A program made the translations under genes and the position numbers. The notes under the pieces were generated by a model, which was not told where the DNA came from, ran no database searches, and saw only the letters and a list, made by a program, of their open reading frames with translations. A stretch of DNA of 64,000 nucleotides from Monocercomonoides exilis (Eukaryota; Preaxostyla; Oxymonadida; Polymastigidae): the NCBI GenBank assembly GCA_001643675.2, contig LSRY02000030.1, positions 544,501-608,500 on the forward strand. The letters run 5' to 3'. This document shows, piece after piece, positions 11,731 to 26,110 of this stretch. Positions within the stretch are counted from its first letter, which is position 1, and every line of letters starts with the position of its first letter.

Positions 11731-14700
11731 TCACTGCACAAGAAGAACAATCCGACTGCTTCCTTCTGTTCCTTCTCCGTTTCCATTCCCACTTCCACAA
11801 GAGGGCTCCCTCTTGTTCCCATCTGCCGAATAGCAGCACAGCGCATCTGTCATAGTCATTATCAACGATCCTGCCGGAAACCGCTGAATGAACTCTCTCT
11901 TCAACTCATTCAGGCTCCCCAGCTCTCTCCAATCCTGCGACACACACTTCTTCACCAGCTCCAGATAGCTCGACTGCTCCGCCTCTCCCATCCCTGGCCT
12001 CTCCCCATTCACAATCTTCTGCCCTGCCACCTCCCCTTCATACTCCCCAAACGGGATTTGAAGAGTCAAGCACTCCCACAGCATCATCCCAATCGAGAAT
12101 ACCACCGACTCCTTTGTTGCTCCCATCTTCTTCATCAGCAGCTCTGGTGCCTTCCACCTCAAACACTCTTTTCTGTTGTATTCATCATCCTCAAACGCTG
12201 ATGAAGGAAGGGAATCTTCATCGTCATCATCATCACTTGCAGATGTCACAACAGTTGATGAAGATATGGATGATGAGTCTGAATCATCAGAAGAAGAGCA
12301 GTCCGAGTGGAGGGCAATGCAGATCACCATGTGCTCTGAGAATAAAACAATGTGTGGACTCAAAGTGGAAAGAGAAGAAAGTGGATTTTCCATTTCATCA
12401 AACGAGTGGAGTGCCAGATTGGCCACCCAGAACAGGATCTGTGCGGCTGTTTGCTCCCTCTCCTGAAGAGTGCCTATCGCCATCTCCTTCGTCTTATTTC
12501 TTCCATGCAACAACATGAACAGTGAATCCCTCAGATCCACAATCAGCTTCTCATGAGGAGACGAGCAGGCCATTGCATCCACCAGATTAGACATCGACGA
12601 AGTGGTTGGACACAGACTCTCCGATCGAACAAATGTTGAATCTGAATCTGTTGTTGAAGTTGATGAAATTGATGGTGATGGTGTTCTCTTTCTTGTTTCC
12701 TCTTCTTCTTCCTCATCAACCTTTTCCAGCATCCATTGAGGAATCTTGTCTGAATCTCTCCCCAAAATGTATTCAGTTGATCCACTTTCGCTCAATAAAT
12801 GTTCTGATGATTTCGAGTGTCCCAAGCTTTTCTCATACACTCTCTTTTTTATCCTCTCTTCATTCTTCTTCTCAGCCTCTTTCTCTGCTCTTCTCCACTG
12901 CTCCTCAGGTGACATCTCCATCGTCACCATTTCAAATGCCTTCGGATCCTTTTTCACTGTGTCGTTCACAATCTCTCTCAGATCTTCTGCTTCATTCTTC
13001 ACCTTCTTCCATCGAACAATGAATATAATGGATACAATTAATAATATTACCACGATCACAATACAAACAATCAAAACCCATGAGATTTTCCTTCTTTCCC
13101 TCCTTCAGCAATCCTTTCATCTCCTTTTCCAACACTTTCACTCCTGTTCTTCACAATAAATCGCTCTGTTGATGAAGGCGAATCTCCTTTCCCAAACACA
13201 ATCCACGCACTCACTTCTGTCTCTTCTCTCACTTTCTCCAGTTCTGAACATGAAACAAATGTGTGAATCTCATTATCTGACACAAACCCTTCTTCTTCAA
13301 TCCCTTTTCTCACAATCTCCTCCTCATCCCCATTTTTCATGCTCATCTTCACTGACAAATCACATGGCAGTAACAACTTTCCCGCAATCATCAACTCCAC
13401 ATCCCCATTTGGCTGTGTTGTGTTCTTCACCTCTTCCAAAATGGGGATGAAAAATGATGATCCTCTTTAGCTGCTATCCCTCCCAATTCGCATCCTTCGT
13501 CCAATATCCAAAGCGATGTGTTTGGCAACAAACCATCTCCCCCTTTCACATTCACAACATCCAATTCTCCATCCCCTTCACAAATCACATTCCTTCGCGC
13601 TGATGGATATCCCTCAATCGATGGGTTGTTGTTCTCAAACTCTCCTTTCTCAATCTTCAAACTCCCTCCACTCACCCACAACCCTCCTCCCTTGCTCTTC
13701 ATAATCGTTGTTTCCCTCATCTCCGCATTGCTGTTTTCAATATCAACCAATGACCCATTCCATTTGCACAATCCCTCTTTTCTATTGTTTTCTTCATTGG
13801 CAACCTCGACTTCTTTTTCTCCATCAAACACACATGCCTCAATTCTCACATCCTTGGAATTTTTGATCTGCATCATCCTTCCCTTATCAACAGAATTCAC
13901 ACACTTTCCGAATGAGCTGTTCAGCACACTCACATCTTGCTCAGCTTCATCCATCCCAATCACACACCCCTCTAACAACAATGTCACATTCTCAACTCCC
14001 ATCTCTTTCATCTCCACTTTCGCTTTCCCTCCAACACTCACAACATCTCCCTCACATTCGATATTCGATATTCTTATTTCATCAATTGTCACATTCGATT
14101 CTTCATGGAATGAAAGCACTGACCTTGTTGAATGAATATCCCTGAATGTTGTTTCTGATATCTTCAGCTCTCCACTCTCCACACTCACAATCGAACTGTT
14201 CAACTTCATCTCCTCAACTGCTGTTGTTGAAGAAGAGAAGAATTTGCATTCCTGTATTTTTGTCATTCCATTCTTCACTTTCATAAAATAAGTGTGAGTT
14301 GACTCAAATCCATCTTCAAACTGGAATGAGCACCTCTCCACTGAACATTCATTCACAAACTCCATCACACAATCCTTCTCTGCTGATTTCTCAATCTTGC
14401 AGTTCAATCGAACAATCCCCTCTGTCTTTTTCAATGAGTTCACAACCAGATCTCCAATCACGCACTCCTTCCTCACAACCCCTTCCCCATCAATCAGAAT
14501 CCCATTCATCACCCCTTCCTGGATGTGCTCAACCCCACAGTTGATGCTGAGACATGGATTGCTTTGAGCTCCACACCTTCTGCCATCAGTTCCTGTTGCG
14601 TTCACAAACACTTGAAGCCCATAAAAATAGGTGATTAGCGGAATCAGATCAACAGCTCCCTCGCTCTCAGAATCCCTCCCACAGATGGAGTTGTTTGAAT

Positions 14701-17700
14701 TCAATGACTCCTGATTGTAGTTCAGCGCAAACAGTGTTTCGTTGATCTGGTGCTCAATCGAGTGGCATCTGACAAATATGTCTTTCCCCACATGTGCCTC
14801 ATTCATCACAAACAGGATGTTCACAATCTTGAAGTTCAATGGCGGAATCGGACTTTCATTTCCATAATTCGCATGTGGGTCGGACCCATCAATAAACAGC
14901 CCTCCTCCACACCCTGTCTCACTCGAGCACTTGCATATCGAAAATGAGCTCCCATTCACTTTCATCACTGATTCCCCACTCTTCAGCACCACTCTCATCC
15001 CCCCTCCTTCAGCACTCAAACCACTCTTGCAGCTTGACATCGAACACTCATCCATCACACACTCCACCCCATCCTCAAATGATCCCACATCAACAACACT
15101 CGCTCCAATCCCTTCATTCGTGATGTTCGCAAATGAACATCCAACAACCCTCAAAACTGGTATGTTCCCATTTGAAAACACCTTCTTTTCTCCATTCATC
15201 TTGTTCACCTCTTCTATCATCGATATCAGGCTTCTTTCTATCACACCAGCAAATGAAATGTTCACATTCTGAACAGTCACCTCAGATGCACTTGGGCTGA
15301 AACAGATGAACCCTTTCAACTCTGAAATCAAACTCAACGAACACTTTTCAATAAATACACTCCCCCCATTCACTCTCATCAAGCAGTATCCAAAACTTTC
15401 TGCCACCCCTCTCCCTGGGCCAAATGAACAATCTGACACTGACAATAATGTGTTTGTTCCTGTTGACTCAATCAACACTTCATGATGGGTTGTGATGGAT
15501 GGCTTGGTGAATGACACATTCACAAATGACAGACTCACATTCGATGATATCATTGAACCATCATCATCCAATTCATTCTCATCTTCATCACTGATCGTCA
15601 CTCCTGTCCCTTTCTTTGTCCCTTCAATCACCACTTTTGGTGACTCTGAAATTGATGATGAAGAAGAAGATGAAAATGAAGATGAAAATGAAATGGAATG
15701 ACTCAGCAACCCTGATCCCACAATGGAAATATGTGTTTCCCTTTCTCCAAGTGGTTCGTATCTCAGTGATACAAGTGGTCAATCGATGAACATGGCACTT
15801 CCAAATACCCACACCCACTGAAGTCTCCTCCTTTCTCTCGAGAAACAAACCCATCCCCACTCCAGTTCCTCCACAAATACACAACCAGTGGAATCACATA
15901 TCCCTCATCTGTGCTTGCTCTCCCATCCACACAACTCATCCAATGATCTCAGCTCCTCTGAACTCATCTCCCATTTCAGGTGCTCCTCACTCACAATCTC
16001 TCTCAGATCCCATCCTGATACAAACACATTCTTCTCTTTCCACCCATCACATCCCTCAAATTCCATCCCTTCCATCACAAATGTTCCCATCTCATCTGCC
16101 AGCTTCACAAACATCCCTCCTCCCATTCCTCTCCCTCCATCCCCAACATCCTCTCTTGGCACTTCACACCCAGATAATTTCACTCCTTTCATTTCCAAAC
16201 TCCCTCCCTTCCCCACTGATATCTTCATCCCTCCCCCTTTCACCCCACTCCCCCCTGAACACACTGATGACAAATTGCATCCTTCAACATTCACAATCCT
16301 ATTCACACCCATCTCCACATTCAAACATCCTCCTCCTCCTCCAATTCCACCAACAACTTCCACTCCACTCATTCGGCTGTCATTCATCTCCAATGTCACT
16401 CCATTCGAAACAACAATTGGTGATTTCCCACTCATTCTCACTCCCCCTTCCATCACAAATCCATCCACAACCAACCCTCCTTCCTCAACACATATCACAT
16501 TGAATCCAATCATTTCATCATTGACAAATGAGACTGAACAACTCCTGATTGTGATGGTTGATGATGATGAGGAGGAGTGAATGAATCCATTTCTCTTCCC
16601 ATTCATCTCTTCATTCAGCACAAATGACAAATATCTCATCTCAAATGACTTTGTACACTCAATGAGGTTGTCTTGATTTATCGATCCTTCATCTCTCACA
16701 ATCACCCTCATCCCTTCTTCTTTCCCTGAAACACTCACCCCAAATGATGCAACTTTCATCTCATTCTTTATCAACGATTCTGAGATAATTTCAATCTCAT
16801 TCACATTGCTGCTCGCTCTCTGACTCACACAATAGTCAATCGTCAAACACCCAAACTCCTCAAACCCACAATGGCTCTGATCCAGTGCCCTCTCTCCTCT
16901 CCCATCAACTCTCAGCTTTGTCCCGATTGAACACAAATACACAAACAGCGGAATCACTTCCCCTTCTCTCCCGTCCTCGCTCCCACACAACTTCAACACA
17001 TCTGTGGGAATCACACCAAAATCAAAAAATGAAAATGAGCTCCCATTCACTTTCGACTCCAACAACACTCCTCCACCACATTCAACAAACACATCCTTCC
17101 CATATGAAGCTTTGTTATTCTCCCCAAACATAAACAAACCCTCTCCTCCAGACTCCATTTTCATTGAACCATCCCTGCTCTCCATCACAATCATCATCCC
17201 TCCCCCTCTCCCTTCACTTCTCCCTTCTGAACTCTCCCCTGAACCCTTCGCCTCACACCCATCAATCACACAACTCCCATTCACAACAACACTCCCTTCC
17301 CCCTTCACAACAACACTCATCCCTCCTCCTCTTCCACCAACACACCTGCACCCCTTCACAACACACGATTCAATCACAATTATCCCATTCTTCCCCTCAT
17401 CTCTCTCTGCTCCAACCACTCCACTCACCCATCCCCCATCTCCACTTCTCTTCTCAATGTTGTTCACCTCACATCCACAAAACACAACTGATTCCACCCC
17501 TTCGCCAAACTCAATCAGTGAATGTTCCCCAAATGTCAAGGTCTCTCTGATCACCAATCCCTCCACTTTCACTTTTCCCCCAACCACATTCACAAAACAA
17601 TATCCAATGGAATTCTCGGATGAACAAACAACAGAGCAGTCAGTAAGTGTGAGGAGTGTGGAATTGGATGTAATCAGAGATGATGATGATGCACCAGATA

Positions 17701-20700
17701 GAGCAGATGGAATACAGAACTTGATGTTTCTGATTGAACATTTGCTCTGAACCTCAATCAGACAAGATGACTCAAAATTCTCTGGTGCTTTCACCCCAAC
17801 CTCCATCCCTTTTCTCGCACATGAAATCTCCCATTCATTGCCATCTGTCATTCCAACTGCCTCACAAAGCTCATATCCTGAATCCAATTCGATCTTCTTG
17901 TTTGTGTCTGCATATCTCATCTGCGCTGCATGCGTGATGGTGGCACACGGATAATAGTCGAACCCACAGAACCACGAGTCGTATCCACCTAGCCCATCCT
18001 TCCCCTTCCCCACATGTGCTGCACTGGGATATCTGTCCAAATACACATTCAGTGGGAACAGCCCCATTGTTGTGTCACTCCGATCATATCCCGCCAGCTC
18101 ATTGTATTTTGATTCATCATGTTGGACATCCAGCTTTTCTGTTGTTATTCCCCAGCTCGCTGAATTGCTCCCATTCACAAACACATAATTCCCTCCCAAT
18201 GAGGCAGAACACCCTGAAAAGTCAACTGACACAATCGAGAAGTCAATCGAGTTTTCAGCCAGATACAACATCATCCCTCCTCCATATTTGCCACTTTTGC
18301 ATCTGTTCATTGTTGTTGTTCTTTCAACCTGAAGCTTGCTCGTATCTGTTTCCAACTCAACCTTGATCCCTCCACCACTGCCATTCTCACATTCACAATC
18401 CTCGATTGTCACATTCTGAACAACAAATGTCTCTCCTGCCTTCACATTCTTTCCCACAACCACCCCATCTCCTTCTGTCAACTTCACATTCCTCACAGAC
18501 AAGTTCGCCAACACGCTCTCTCCTGATGCTGTGGATGACAAAAATAGAGCAGATGACGACAATGAAGATGGTGTTATAATAGGTTCAGAGAACAATGATT
18601 TTGAGACATTCATATTCTTGATCTCCACACCAACCATCGACAGCTGTAACAGCGGCACCACAAACACTGAAGAAGATATCATATATTCTCCAATATTGCT
18701 CGTGGTGATCACAACATCCTCCAATGAGAGTGACCCACTCCCATCAGACACCACAACCACACTCGGCGAAGGATTTGCATTTGAGTTGCAATCAACCTTC
18801 ATGTGCAATAAACCAAGTTGGCCTGTTGTCGCACTGAACAGCGCTCCAGTTGATGAAAGGGCTCCTGTTCCAATCGAACTCTTCTCTATGCCTATCCCAA
18901 TGACCGAAATCTTCTTTTCTCCAATCTCAATTGTTGTCACCTCGCTCGTATGATTCCCTTCCATCAGTGTGATTGCCAAGCTAATTTGCACCTCACACAT
19001 TTCAAACGCCTTATTCACTGTCAGACACGGATATGTTATGTTTGCTCCACAAAGCGGAGTTGCATCGTTCCCATTCACTGAAACATAAATTGTCTTGTCC
19101 TTCAGCCAATCCTTTTTTGATGTTTGGTCATGTGTCCAACTCCCTGAGTCAGAATATTTATATGCATAGCACACTCTCTTTTCATCTGTATTTGTTGAGC
19201 AACATTCTTTGAACGGAATACTAGAATTCAAATAAACATTGTGAGCATAAACAAAAAATACATCGTGGCCATCTGGAGGGTTTTTCAGTCCTTTGCATTC
19301 ATGAAAAAATATTAAATAGCAAAAACACCCATCACTTGGAAGTGTTTCTCGATTAGGTTCAAATCTCATTCCCCCACCTTGTGATGAAGCTTAACAGGAG
19401 ATAAACTGTACGCTCCTCATTTTGAACACTGCAGGTATATTCGAGCAATGCATGCCTCCCCCAGCTGATGCATTCACTGAACATGAGGCGAAACGGCAAT
19501 CAAAAATGCATGCGCTTTCTCCTTTTCCGTTTTCCTCTCCAATACAGTCAGGTCCCGAAACCTGAAAAGAATATAGATAAAGCCCTCCTCCATATCCAAT
19601 TGCTTTACAATCCTGGAATTCACATTCGCTGATCCGAACTCACGAAGATATGTAATAAACATAGACCCCTCCTCCGTGATTATTTCGAGCCATACAGCCT
19701 TTAAACATATTATTTTCAATATGAACTGACTTTATTGAACAGCACAAAATACCGCCTCCGTATGCATATGCAGTGCATCCATTGAAAGAGCAATGAGAAA
19801 CAATAAGTTCACCATTCTCCAGATTGTGCATGCAAATTGCTCCTCCACTTGAAGTTCCATCAGTGAATGAATCGCTTGTTCCTGTTGTATTTGATCCATT
19901 CCATTCACACCAAACAAAAATGTTTGCTCCATCATCTGTCACATTTTGTCTCCCTGGATGCTTCTTATTATCTTCAGTTCCTGTGCATTCAACATTTCTT
20001 GTCCGACAACACCCAACGAATGAGGTATTTGAAACAGATAATGAAGCCAAGGGGTTGTTCAGAGAATGAACAATTCCACCATCATATGCATCACAAACTG
20101 ATGAAAATGAGCAACTGTTCATCAAACATGTGGTTTGGGTTGACGAAGTTGCTGGAGATGAACAATCCAAAGATGCTGTTGAAATATTGAAAAATTTCAT
20201 ATCGAAAAGTGAAAAACTTCTGATTGTTGCAGATCCAAAAAGAGGAGCAGATGATGCGCTAAATGATGAAAAGAACGATGAACAGATAAAAACACAGCCA
20301 CGATCAGATATTTCATGTTCAGCAACATTCGATGAAAAAAGTGGTGAGACTTTTGACGAAAAAGGATTTGAAGGTCTCAATGTGATGTTTGTCATCATTC
20401 CGCTGCTTCCAGCAATTTCGAAAATGGACTTTTCACAGCCAACGACAACTTCACATGAACTCAAAACAACATTGCTTCCTTCTCTCCATCAAATAACCGA
20501 TGTCCCATTCCCGCACTCCAAACTCATTCCTCTCCATTCAACAGAACTGTTCTTCAAATCAAAAACTCCATAAATCTGGCACAGCCCAATTTCCTCAAAT
20601 ATCACTTGCCTCATTTGATTGTGCTCATCAACATTGGATGCAAATGAATTCATGTTTCTGTCTTTTTCAAGCCAAAGCACTTTCCCTTCTTCATTTTCTC

Positions 20701-20965
20701 CATTTTTCTCATCTTTGCTTCTTTCTTCTCTTTTTTCCTTCTCAATTTCGTCTTGAAATGCATTGTTCATCTTATTATTAATATTCCCACTGCTTTTGTC
20801 TTTCGGCTCCTTTTCAGTGAATATGCTTCCCTGTGCAGGAATTATTTTCTCGCTTTTGAAACAGTCATTCTCATTCGCACCCTCAACACTTGAATCAAAT
20901 AAATAATGTTGACGTTGAATGCTCCATCCAAGTTCCACCAATGCCAAAATCATAATGAGCATCAT
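11731..20965 (-). pseudogene. giant beta-helix surface protein with transmembrane segment and C-terminal pseudokinase, broken by stops and frameshifts
   Basis: One gene of about 3,070 codons can be traced. It starts at ATG 20965 with a signal-peptide-like N terminus (MMLIMILALVELGW). Ser/Gly/Cys-rich beta-helix repeats follow, with recurring GGG motifs (GGGVYVYY, GGGMMLYLAEN, GGGMKISVGK) and repeated CG..PCLT and NPCLSIN boundaries typical of oxymonad surface proteins. One frame holds from 20965 to 15905 apart from TGA 20489-20491, TGA 19640-19642 and TAA 19391-19393. The frame then changes near 15910, 15790, 13455 and 13075, each as if one base were missing. After the last shift come a transmembrane helix (VLIVCIVIVVILLIVSIIFIV, split across the frame change) and a kinase-like domain. 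That domain has a recognisable APE region (RWKAPELL) and GMMLWECLTLQIPFGEYE, but no HRD or DFG motif, so it is a pseudokinase by motif. It ends with TGA at 11731-11733. A silenced member of a surface gene family is likely; poor consensus sequence is the alternative. Confidence 0.85.
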
Positions 20966-21707
20966 TGGTGTGAATTGCCTTTTTTTACTTTTTGCTTATA
21001 TTCTTATTTTATAAAGGGTATAATTTGATCATTCTTTTTTTTATTTTCTTTGAATCAAATACTTTTGATATCCCTGAGAAAATAAGTGTCAAAAGATAAT
21101 GAAGTCATGAAATAAAATCAAAATTGAAAATGAACAGGATTCTCGATTTTTCATAATTACACCAAAAATTATTTAACACCGAATATTATATATCATCAAA
21201 ATTTTTGAAAGAATTTTCAAAATTCAAATACTTGTCTGTTGTTATTCTTTCAGAGAAAAATATGAGAAAATAATAAATTTAAATCAGAAAAAAACAATTT
21301 TGATGTATTTTGATGTTCGTGAGCAATTTCGTGATTAGGGGAAAGTTGTTTATTAATAAGGTCTGCACACGAGCTCGGGAGATAATAAGTGAATTTCACA
21401 AAAAAAGAAATAAGATAGGATAGTTTTTAATCTTGTTATTGACAAAAAAAACAGAAATTTATCTCATTCATAGAAAACGAAATATTTTGAATTTCATTTA
21501 TTGAATTTGCAACTGATAAAATAAAACATTTTCGATATTTAATTTGATATTTTCAAATTCGTATAATACTTTTTCGATATTGTTTTAAAGTTTTACTATC
21601 TTGAATAAAAGTTTTTTGATGCTGAATCATTTTTGGTGTATTTTCCTTAAACGCATTTCTTCTTCGCAATCTTTCAAATTGTTCAAAATCTCACTTCAAA
21701 AATTGAT
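20966..21707. other. AT-rich upstream spacer of the surface-protein locus
   Basis: This is the 5' flank of the minus-strand gene starting at 20965. It is strongly AT-rich with A and T runs, and no gene is visible. The promoter of that gene should lie in the first few hundred bases, but I recognise no defined element. Confidence 0.5.
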
Positions 21708-21830
21708 GATATGGGTGATTTTTTTTGATTTCATAAAAAAAGATCAAAAATCAAAAAAAAATAAATTCTATTGTGGTATTTTCTGATCAAAAAGAATAAT
21801 TGATTTAATGCAAGTGATCAGCTTTAATAA
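21708..21830 (+). repeat. TIR-like repeat, copy 1 (GATATGGGTGATTTTTTTTGA family)
   Basis: The core 21708-21736 reads GATATGGGTGATT, a T run, then GATTTCATAAA. About 115 bp from here match, in inverted orientation, the sequence ending at 43522, including TGTGGTATTTTCTGATCAAA versus AGTGGTATTTTTTGATCAAA. This suggests a transposon end. The partner in the same element is not certain; candidates are the inverted copy at 26063-26084 or the one at 43408-43522. Confidence 0.55.
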
Positions 21831-22405
21831 CCGTGATGTGTATGTGTTTTATTAATTTATAAAAAAACATACCTTTTTATGTATTCAGTGAATATTCTAT
21901 TTATCGATCAAGAAAAATAAAGGTGTTAAATTAAAAAATAAAACTGTTTTCGATAAACGTCAAGTTTCTCAGATTTCCAAACGGTAGTCATGAATTAAAA
22001 AACTTTGAAAGATTTTATTGAAACGGTTTGCTAAAAAGAATGTTTCAATAAATCGATTTATATTTTTTGACTTAATAAAGCAATTGGTTTTATTCACTCA
22101 ATTTTTTTCTTCAACTGAAATATCATAACAAAATATCAGTCCTTTCTTTTCGATTCTGTTGCTTCATCAAACGTTGAATGAAATACGAGGAAATCAATAA
22201 TCAATGAAAAAAACTGATTCGAACTCGTCTTTTCTCTCTTTATTCTTCTCATCACTTTTCCTTCCCGCATCCTTTTTCATCCTCTCTCATCTTCCTTCAA
22301 TATCTACTCTGCTTCTAAAAATTCTCCTTTTGAAAATGCCTCTGACGTTGCTTGATTCCTTTCCAGCACTTTCTGTGTCATTCTTCTCGTTGCATTCCTC
22401 AATAA

Positions 22406-24099
22406 CTACAATTGCTTGTTAATCTCTTCTGGAAACAAATTTTCTTTTACACAAAGATCATTGGTCGCTGTGTGAGCGACGAGGTGAGCAAAGGAGGAGG
22501 ATGAAGAACAACAATCCGAGGAATTTGAGGAAGAAGAAGAAGTTGTTGTTGTTGTTGCTGCTGTTGTGTTTGAATGAGAAAATTGCTGAGGATGTTGCTG
22601 AGCAGATTGAAGAGGAGGAGAATAAATACTCTCAGTCATCTTCAAATTGTCAGCATTGTCAGACGAAGAAGCATGAAAAGGCATAATTAGCTGCTGAGGT
22701 GTGATTTTAGAAGAAGGTGGAGGAAGAGACGAAGCCATAGGTTTGAGTGTGTGGTGACTGTCATTATTTCCAATTTGTGAATGCTGCTGAGTTTGAAAAG
22801 AGTCTTCAGTGCGCATTTGGAAAGAAGAAGAAGAAGAAGAAGAAGTGAATGAAGTTTATGAGCAGGCAGAAACAAATGTTGAGAAAGTGAATGGTGTTTC
22901 GATAATTTGCTGCTCAGTCCTTCTTCGATGTTTGATTTCAGGTAAAAAATCTGAGTAAAAAGTGGTTAGAATCGTTACAGGCCTATTCTTCTCTTTTGTC
23001 ATTTTGATCTTTTCTTTTGCTCCTCTTTCTTTCTGAGCCTTTCTAATTTCTTTGTCAAATCCATCTTCTTCTTCTTCTTCCTCTTCTTCTTCATCTTCAT
23101 CTTCATTTTTCTCATTATCTATGTATTTATCTGTCAGACACAATGATCCCTTTTCATCTTTATCACTCACAAACTCATTTGCATTCCTCTTCTCATCCTT
23201 CTTCTCTCCCTTCCCTTCCTTCCCCTCCTTCTCTCCACCCACCCGAATCACCTGGCTAGCCACATACGCTGCATGGTTCAGTGCCATCCTCTGCTGCTCA
23301 GCACATCCCTCGTTGCTGACGCGATGCTGCTCGCAAACACATCTGCATTGGATAATCTGTTCTTTCCAAGTATCTCACAAGGAATGGGCAGCAAGAAGAA
23401 GGAAATGGAAGAACAAAGGGAAGAAGATGCAGAGCTGGGTTAAGTTATGACAAGAGATTTCTGTGCGAGAGAAGAGGAGTATGTAGCTGGAGATGAATGA
23501 GTGAGTGGCTCTGGAGGAGTTCCAACAAGATCAGAAGGGGCAGACAATTGTGTGTGCAAAAAGGGAGAAAAAGGAGGAGCAGCAAATGTTAAGGATACCT
23601 TGATGTTTTCAACGTGTAACTTAGCAGATGAGAGTGAGCTGTCAAACGAGTAAAATGTCTGCTGCTGTTCATCATCATTTTCATCACCTCCTCCTTTTAT
23701 TCCCATGTCCCTCCTCCTTTCTGTTGATGCCCGTGAAAGTCTTGTGTCGAAAGTGCCAATTTGATATATGAAAAACTCCTCTTTCTCTTTTGTCTTCGTC
23801 TTCGCCTTTGGCTCTTCCTGTTGCCTCCCTTTCCTCTCCTCTGCACTCAATTTGCTTCTGAAATCCCCCTTCTCTGCCTCTTCCATTTGAACTCGCACTC
23901 CTCTCTCTTCGCTTCTTGGCGGTGTTATAAAGCAAGTGGATGAACGCAATGTACCAAACAGCTCCTTCCCTCTTCCACTGCCATTTCTCATTCGATGTCC
24001 ATTCACTCCATCCAGCACAGCCGGAGAGCGGAAGTCGTCCAAAGTGCAGAAGCATGGAAGGATGACCGCTGCAGAAGAGAAGAGGGTTCGAATGCACAT
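22406..24099 (-). CDS. unresolved low-complexity coding-like region (minus), not a clean gene
   Basis: Minus-strand frames at 24099-23440, 23287-22856 and 22816-22406 have coding-like, low-complexity composition: Ser-rich, then acidic (a poly-Glu run near 23060-23100), then Ser/Thr/Gln-rich. The last two lie in the same frame, separated only by a TAA at 22856-22858. The first starts with ATG at 24099 and ends in TAA near 23440; a frame change is needed near 23280. Further upstream (to about 24430) the strand encodes a long poly-Ser run. No domain is recognisable. It lies between TIR-like copies at 21.7 and 26.1 kb, so it may belong to a mobile element. Purine-rich DNA can look coding in several frames, so confidence is low. 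Confidence 0.3.
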
Positions 24100-26062
24100 T
24101 CAGTGAAGCTGCAGAATGCATTGATTGCGATGATGATGAAAAAGAGAATAATGAAAAAGGAGGAGGATGGGAAGAAGAAGAGGAGGAGGAGGAGGAGGAG
24201 GAGGAGGAGGAGGAAGAAGAAGAAGAAGAATTAAATGAAGAAGAAGAAGAGGAAGAGGAAGATGGAAAAGGAAGAAGATGACGATGAATAAGAATAAGAA
24301 GAAGAAAGAGAGGAAGAGGATGATGAAGAAGAAACAAAAGAAAGCGAGACGAAGATGAAGGTGAAGAAAAAGAAACAGTTGAGAAATTTGAAATCAGTTG
24401 AAAGATATTTGTGAAGTTAAGAATAAATTGCATGAAGTCGTTTGCTGGACAAAATATTGAATTAGATGAGTTGATTCGAGAAAAAGTGAATAATCGTTAT
24501 CACAACACTTGAAAAAGGCTAAAGGAAATTGATTGATGAAAAATGGTATTCTCAGTTCGTTGATTGAATTTTTGCAATTGTTCTGCACTTCACTTAGAAA
24601 CAAAAAATGAAGATATTTCTTAATTTCCTTCCTCTTCCATTTTTCCATCTTCCATTCAGCTCACAAAATTCTCTGAAAATATCAATCCCCTCCTTTTCTT
24701 CATCTTTCGCAGTTTCTTCCATAAAACATTCTTCTCCTCTCATAAAAAATACCCCTCTTCCATTTGAACACTTCAGAATATTCTTCTTCCTTCCCGCTTT
24801 TGACCTCTTTTCCTTTTTTTCATATTCCAATTCTCCAATTTGTCTCAAATATCTTCCACACCATCCCCAGTCACTTCTCTATATATTTACTATATTATCT
24901 TCTCAAAATCTCCACCCACTCTTCCTCAGCCCTTTGCCTCAGAATTTCAATCAATCAAAAACCCCTCTCGAAATATTTTCATTCCAAAAAAACACTCAAC
25001 TCCCACCCCCTGCCACAAAAAGTATTCTTCCATCTCTTCTCTGCCTTATATCCCTCCTGTGCCTGGTGTTCATGAGATAAACATCAAATATTGATTTGGA
25101 TGTTTGAGAATATTATTAAAGGAGATGATCATGACAAAAACAGAAAAAACACCTCTGCATATCCACCGCGATGTGTACGGGCTGAGAAGACCCTCCAGCG
25201 AGATACACGATGTATTTTGTGGAGATGCATTCCATGCTGCGATTCAACCATTCTGGTGCTGAAATGAAGAGATTGAATTATTTTGAATGATGATGGCTGT
25301 GGAAATGAGTGTGTTTTGCAAAATACAGTCGAAGGGCAGTTCGGTCTTTATTTATTTTTCTATATATGAATATTAGCCTTTTGATGTTTTTTGTGTTTCT
25401 TTCAGGGCAGGCGGCGGAAAAGAATGAAAATGAATGAAAGCGGGATATCTCGTTGTGCAGGGTGGCTATGGAGTTGGGAGAGCGAATTCATATGGAAAGA
25501 ATGCATGATGGAAGGATTGGGAAGGAAATTGAAGATGTGAATTTTTGAAAAAAACCAGGACGCTCTGAATTGAGATAGATAGAATTAAGCTTAATGAATA
25601 AACTTCACATTTTTGGAAGGGAAAGAAATCTACACATTTTTGGAGAAATAACTGTTAGAAAGGATAATTGGAGAATCAGTTGCTAAAACTGGAAAATCGA
25701 TTGATTTCAACAAATTTGCTTCGATTTTTAAAATCAATTTTTTTATTTCTTTGTTATATCATAATTTAACAGCTTTTTTTTATTTAAGATATTGATAAAT
25801 TTTGTATTGTGATTATTGTTATCATGCTTTTTGATCCAGTAAACTAATATTTTGCTCTGTTTATTAAAGTTTCGATATTTTTTGAATAACTTTTTATGTT
25901 TTTTTCAAAATATGAAATACAAACAATTGGAAACAAATTAAAATTAACAAATAATTTACAATAACAATATATAAATGTGTATTTTCTCATTATTTTTCAA
26001 AAATATTTTTCTTTAAATTTATCCCTTTATGAAATAATTTTTTGATCAAACGTCGGAATTTT

Positions 26063-26110
26063 TTATGATATCAAAAAAAATCACCTTTGTGGGTAATTAT
26101 TTTTGATAAC
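26063..26110. repeat. TIR-like repeat, copies 2 and 3, head to head
   Basis: 26063-26084 reads TTATGATATC, an A run, then TCACC, which is the family core in minus orientation. 26086-26110 reads TTTGTGGGTAATTATTTTTGATAAC, a plus-orientation variant. The two face outward from a 1-2 bp centre. This could be the abutting ends of two neighbouring elements or a nested insertion. Confidence 0.45.

Noticed and set aside
13500-18400. Long Ser/Pro/His-rich plus-strand frames
   Set aside because: They are shadows of the beta-helix repeats on the minus strand and lack any independent feature.
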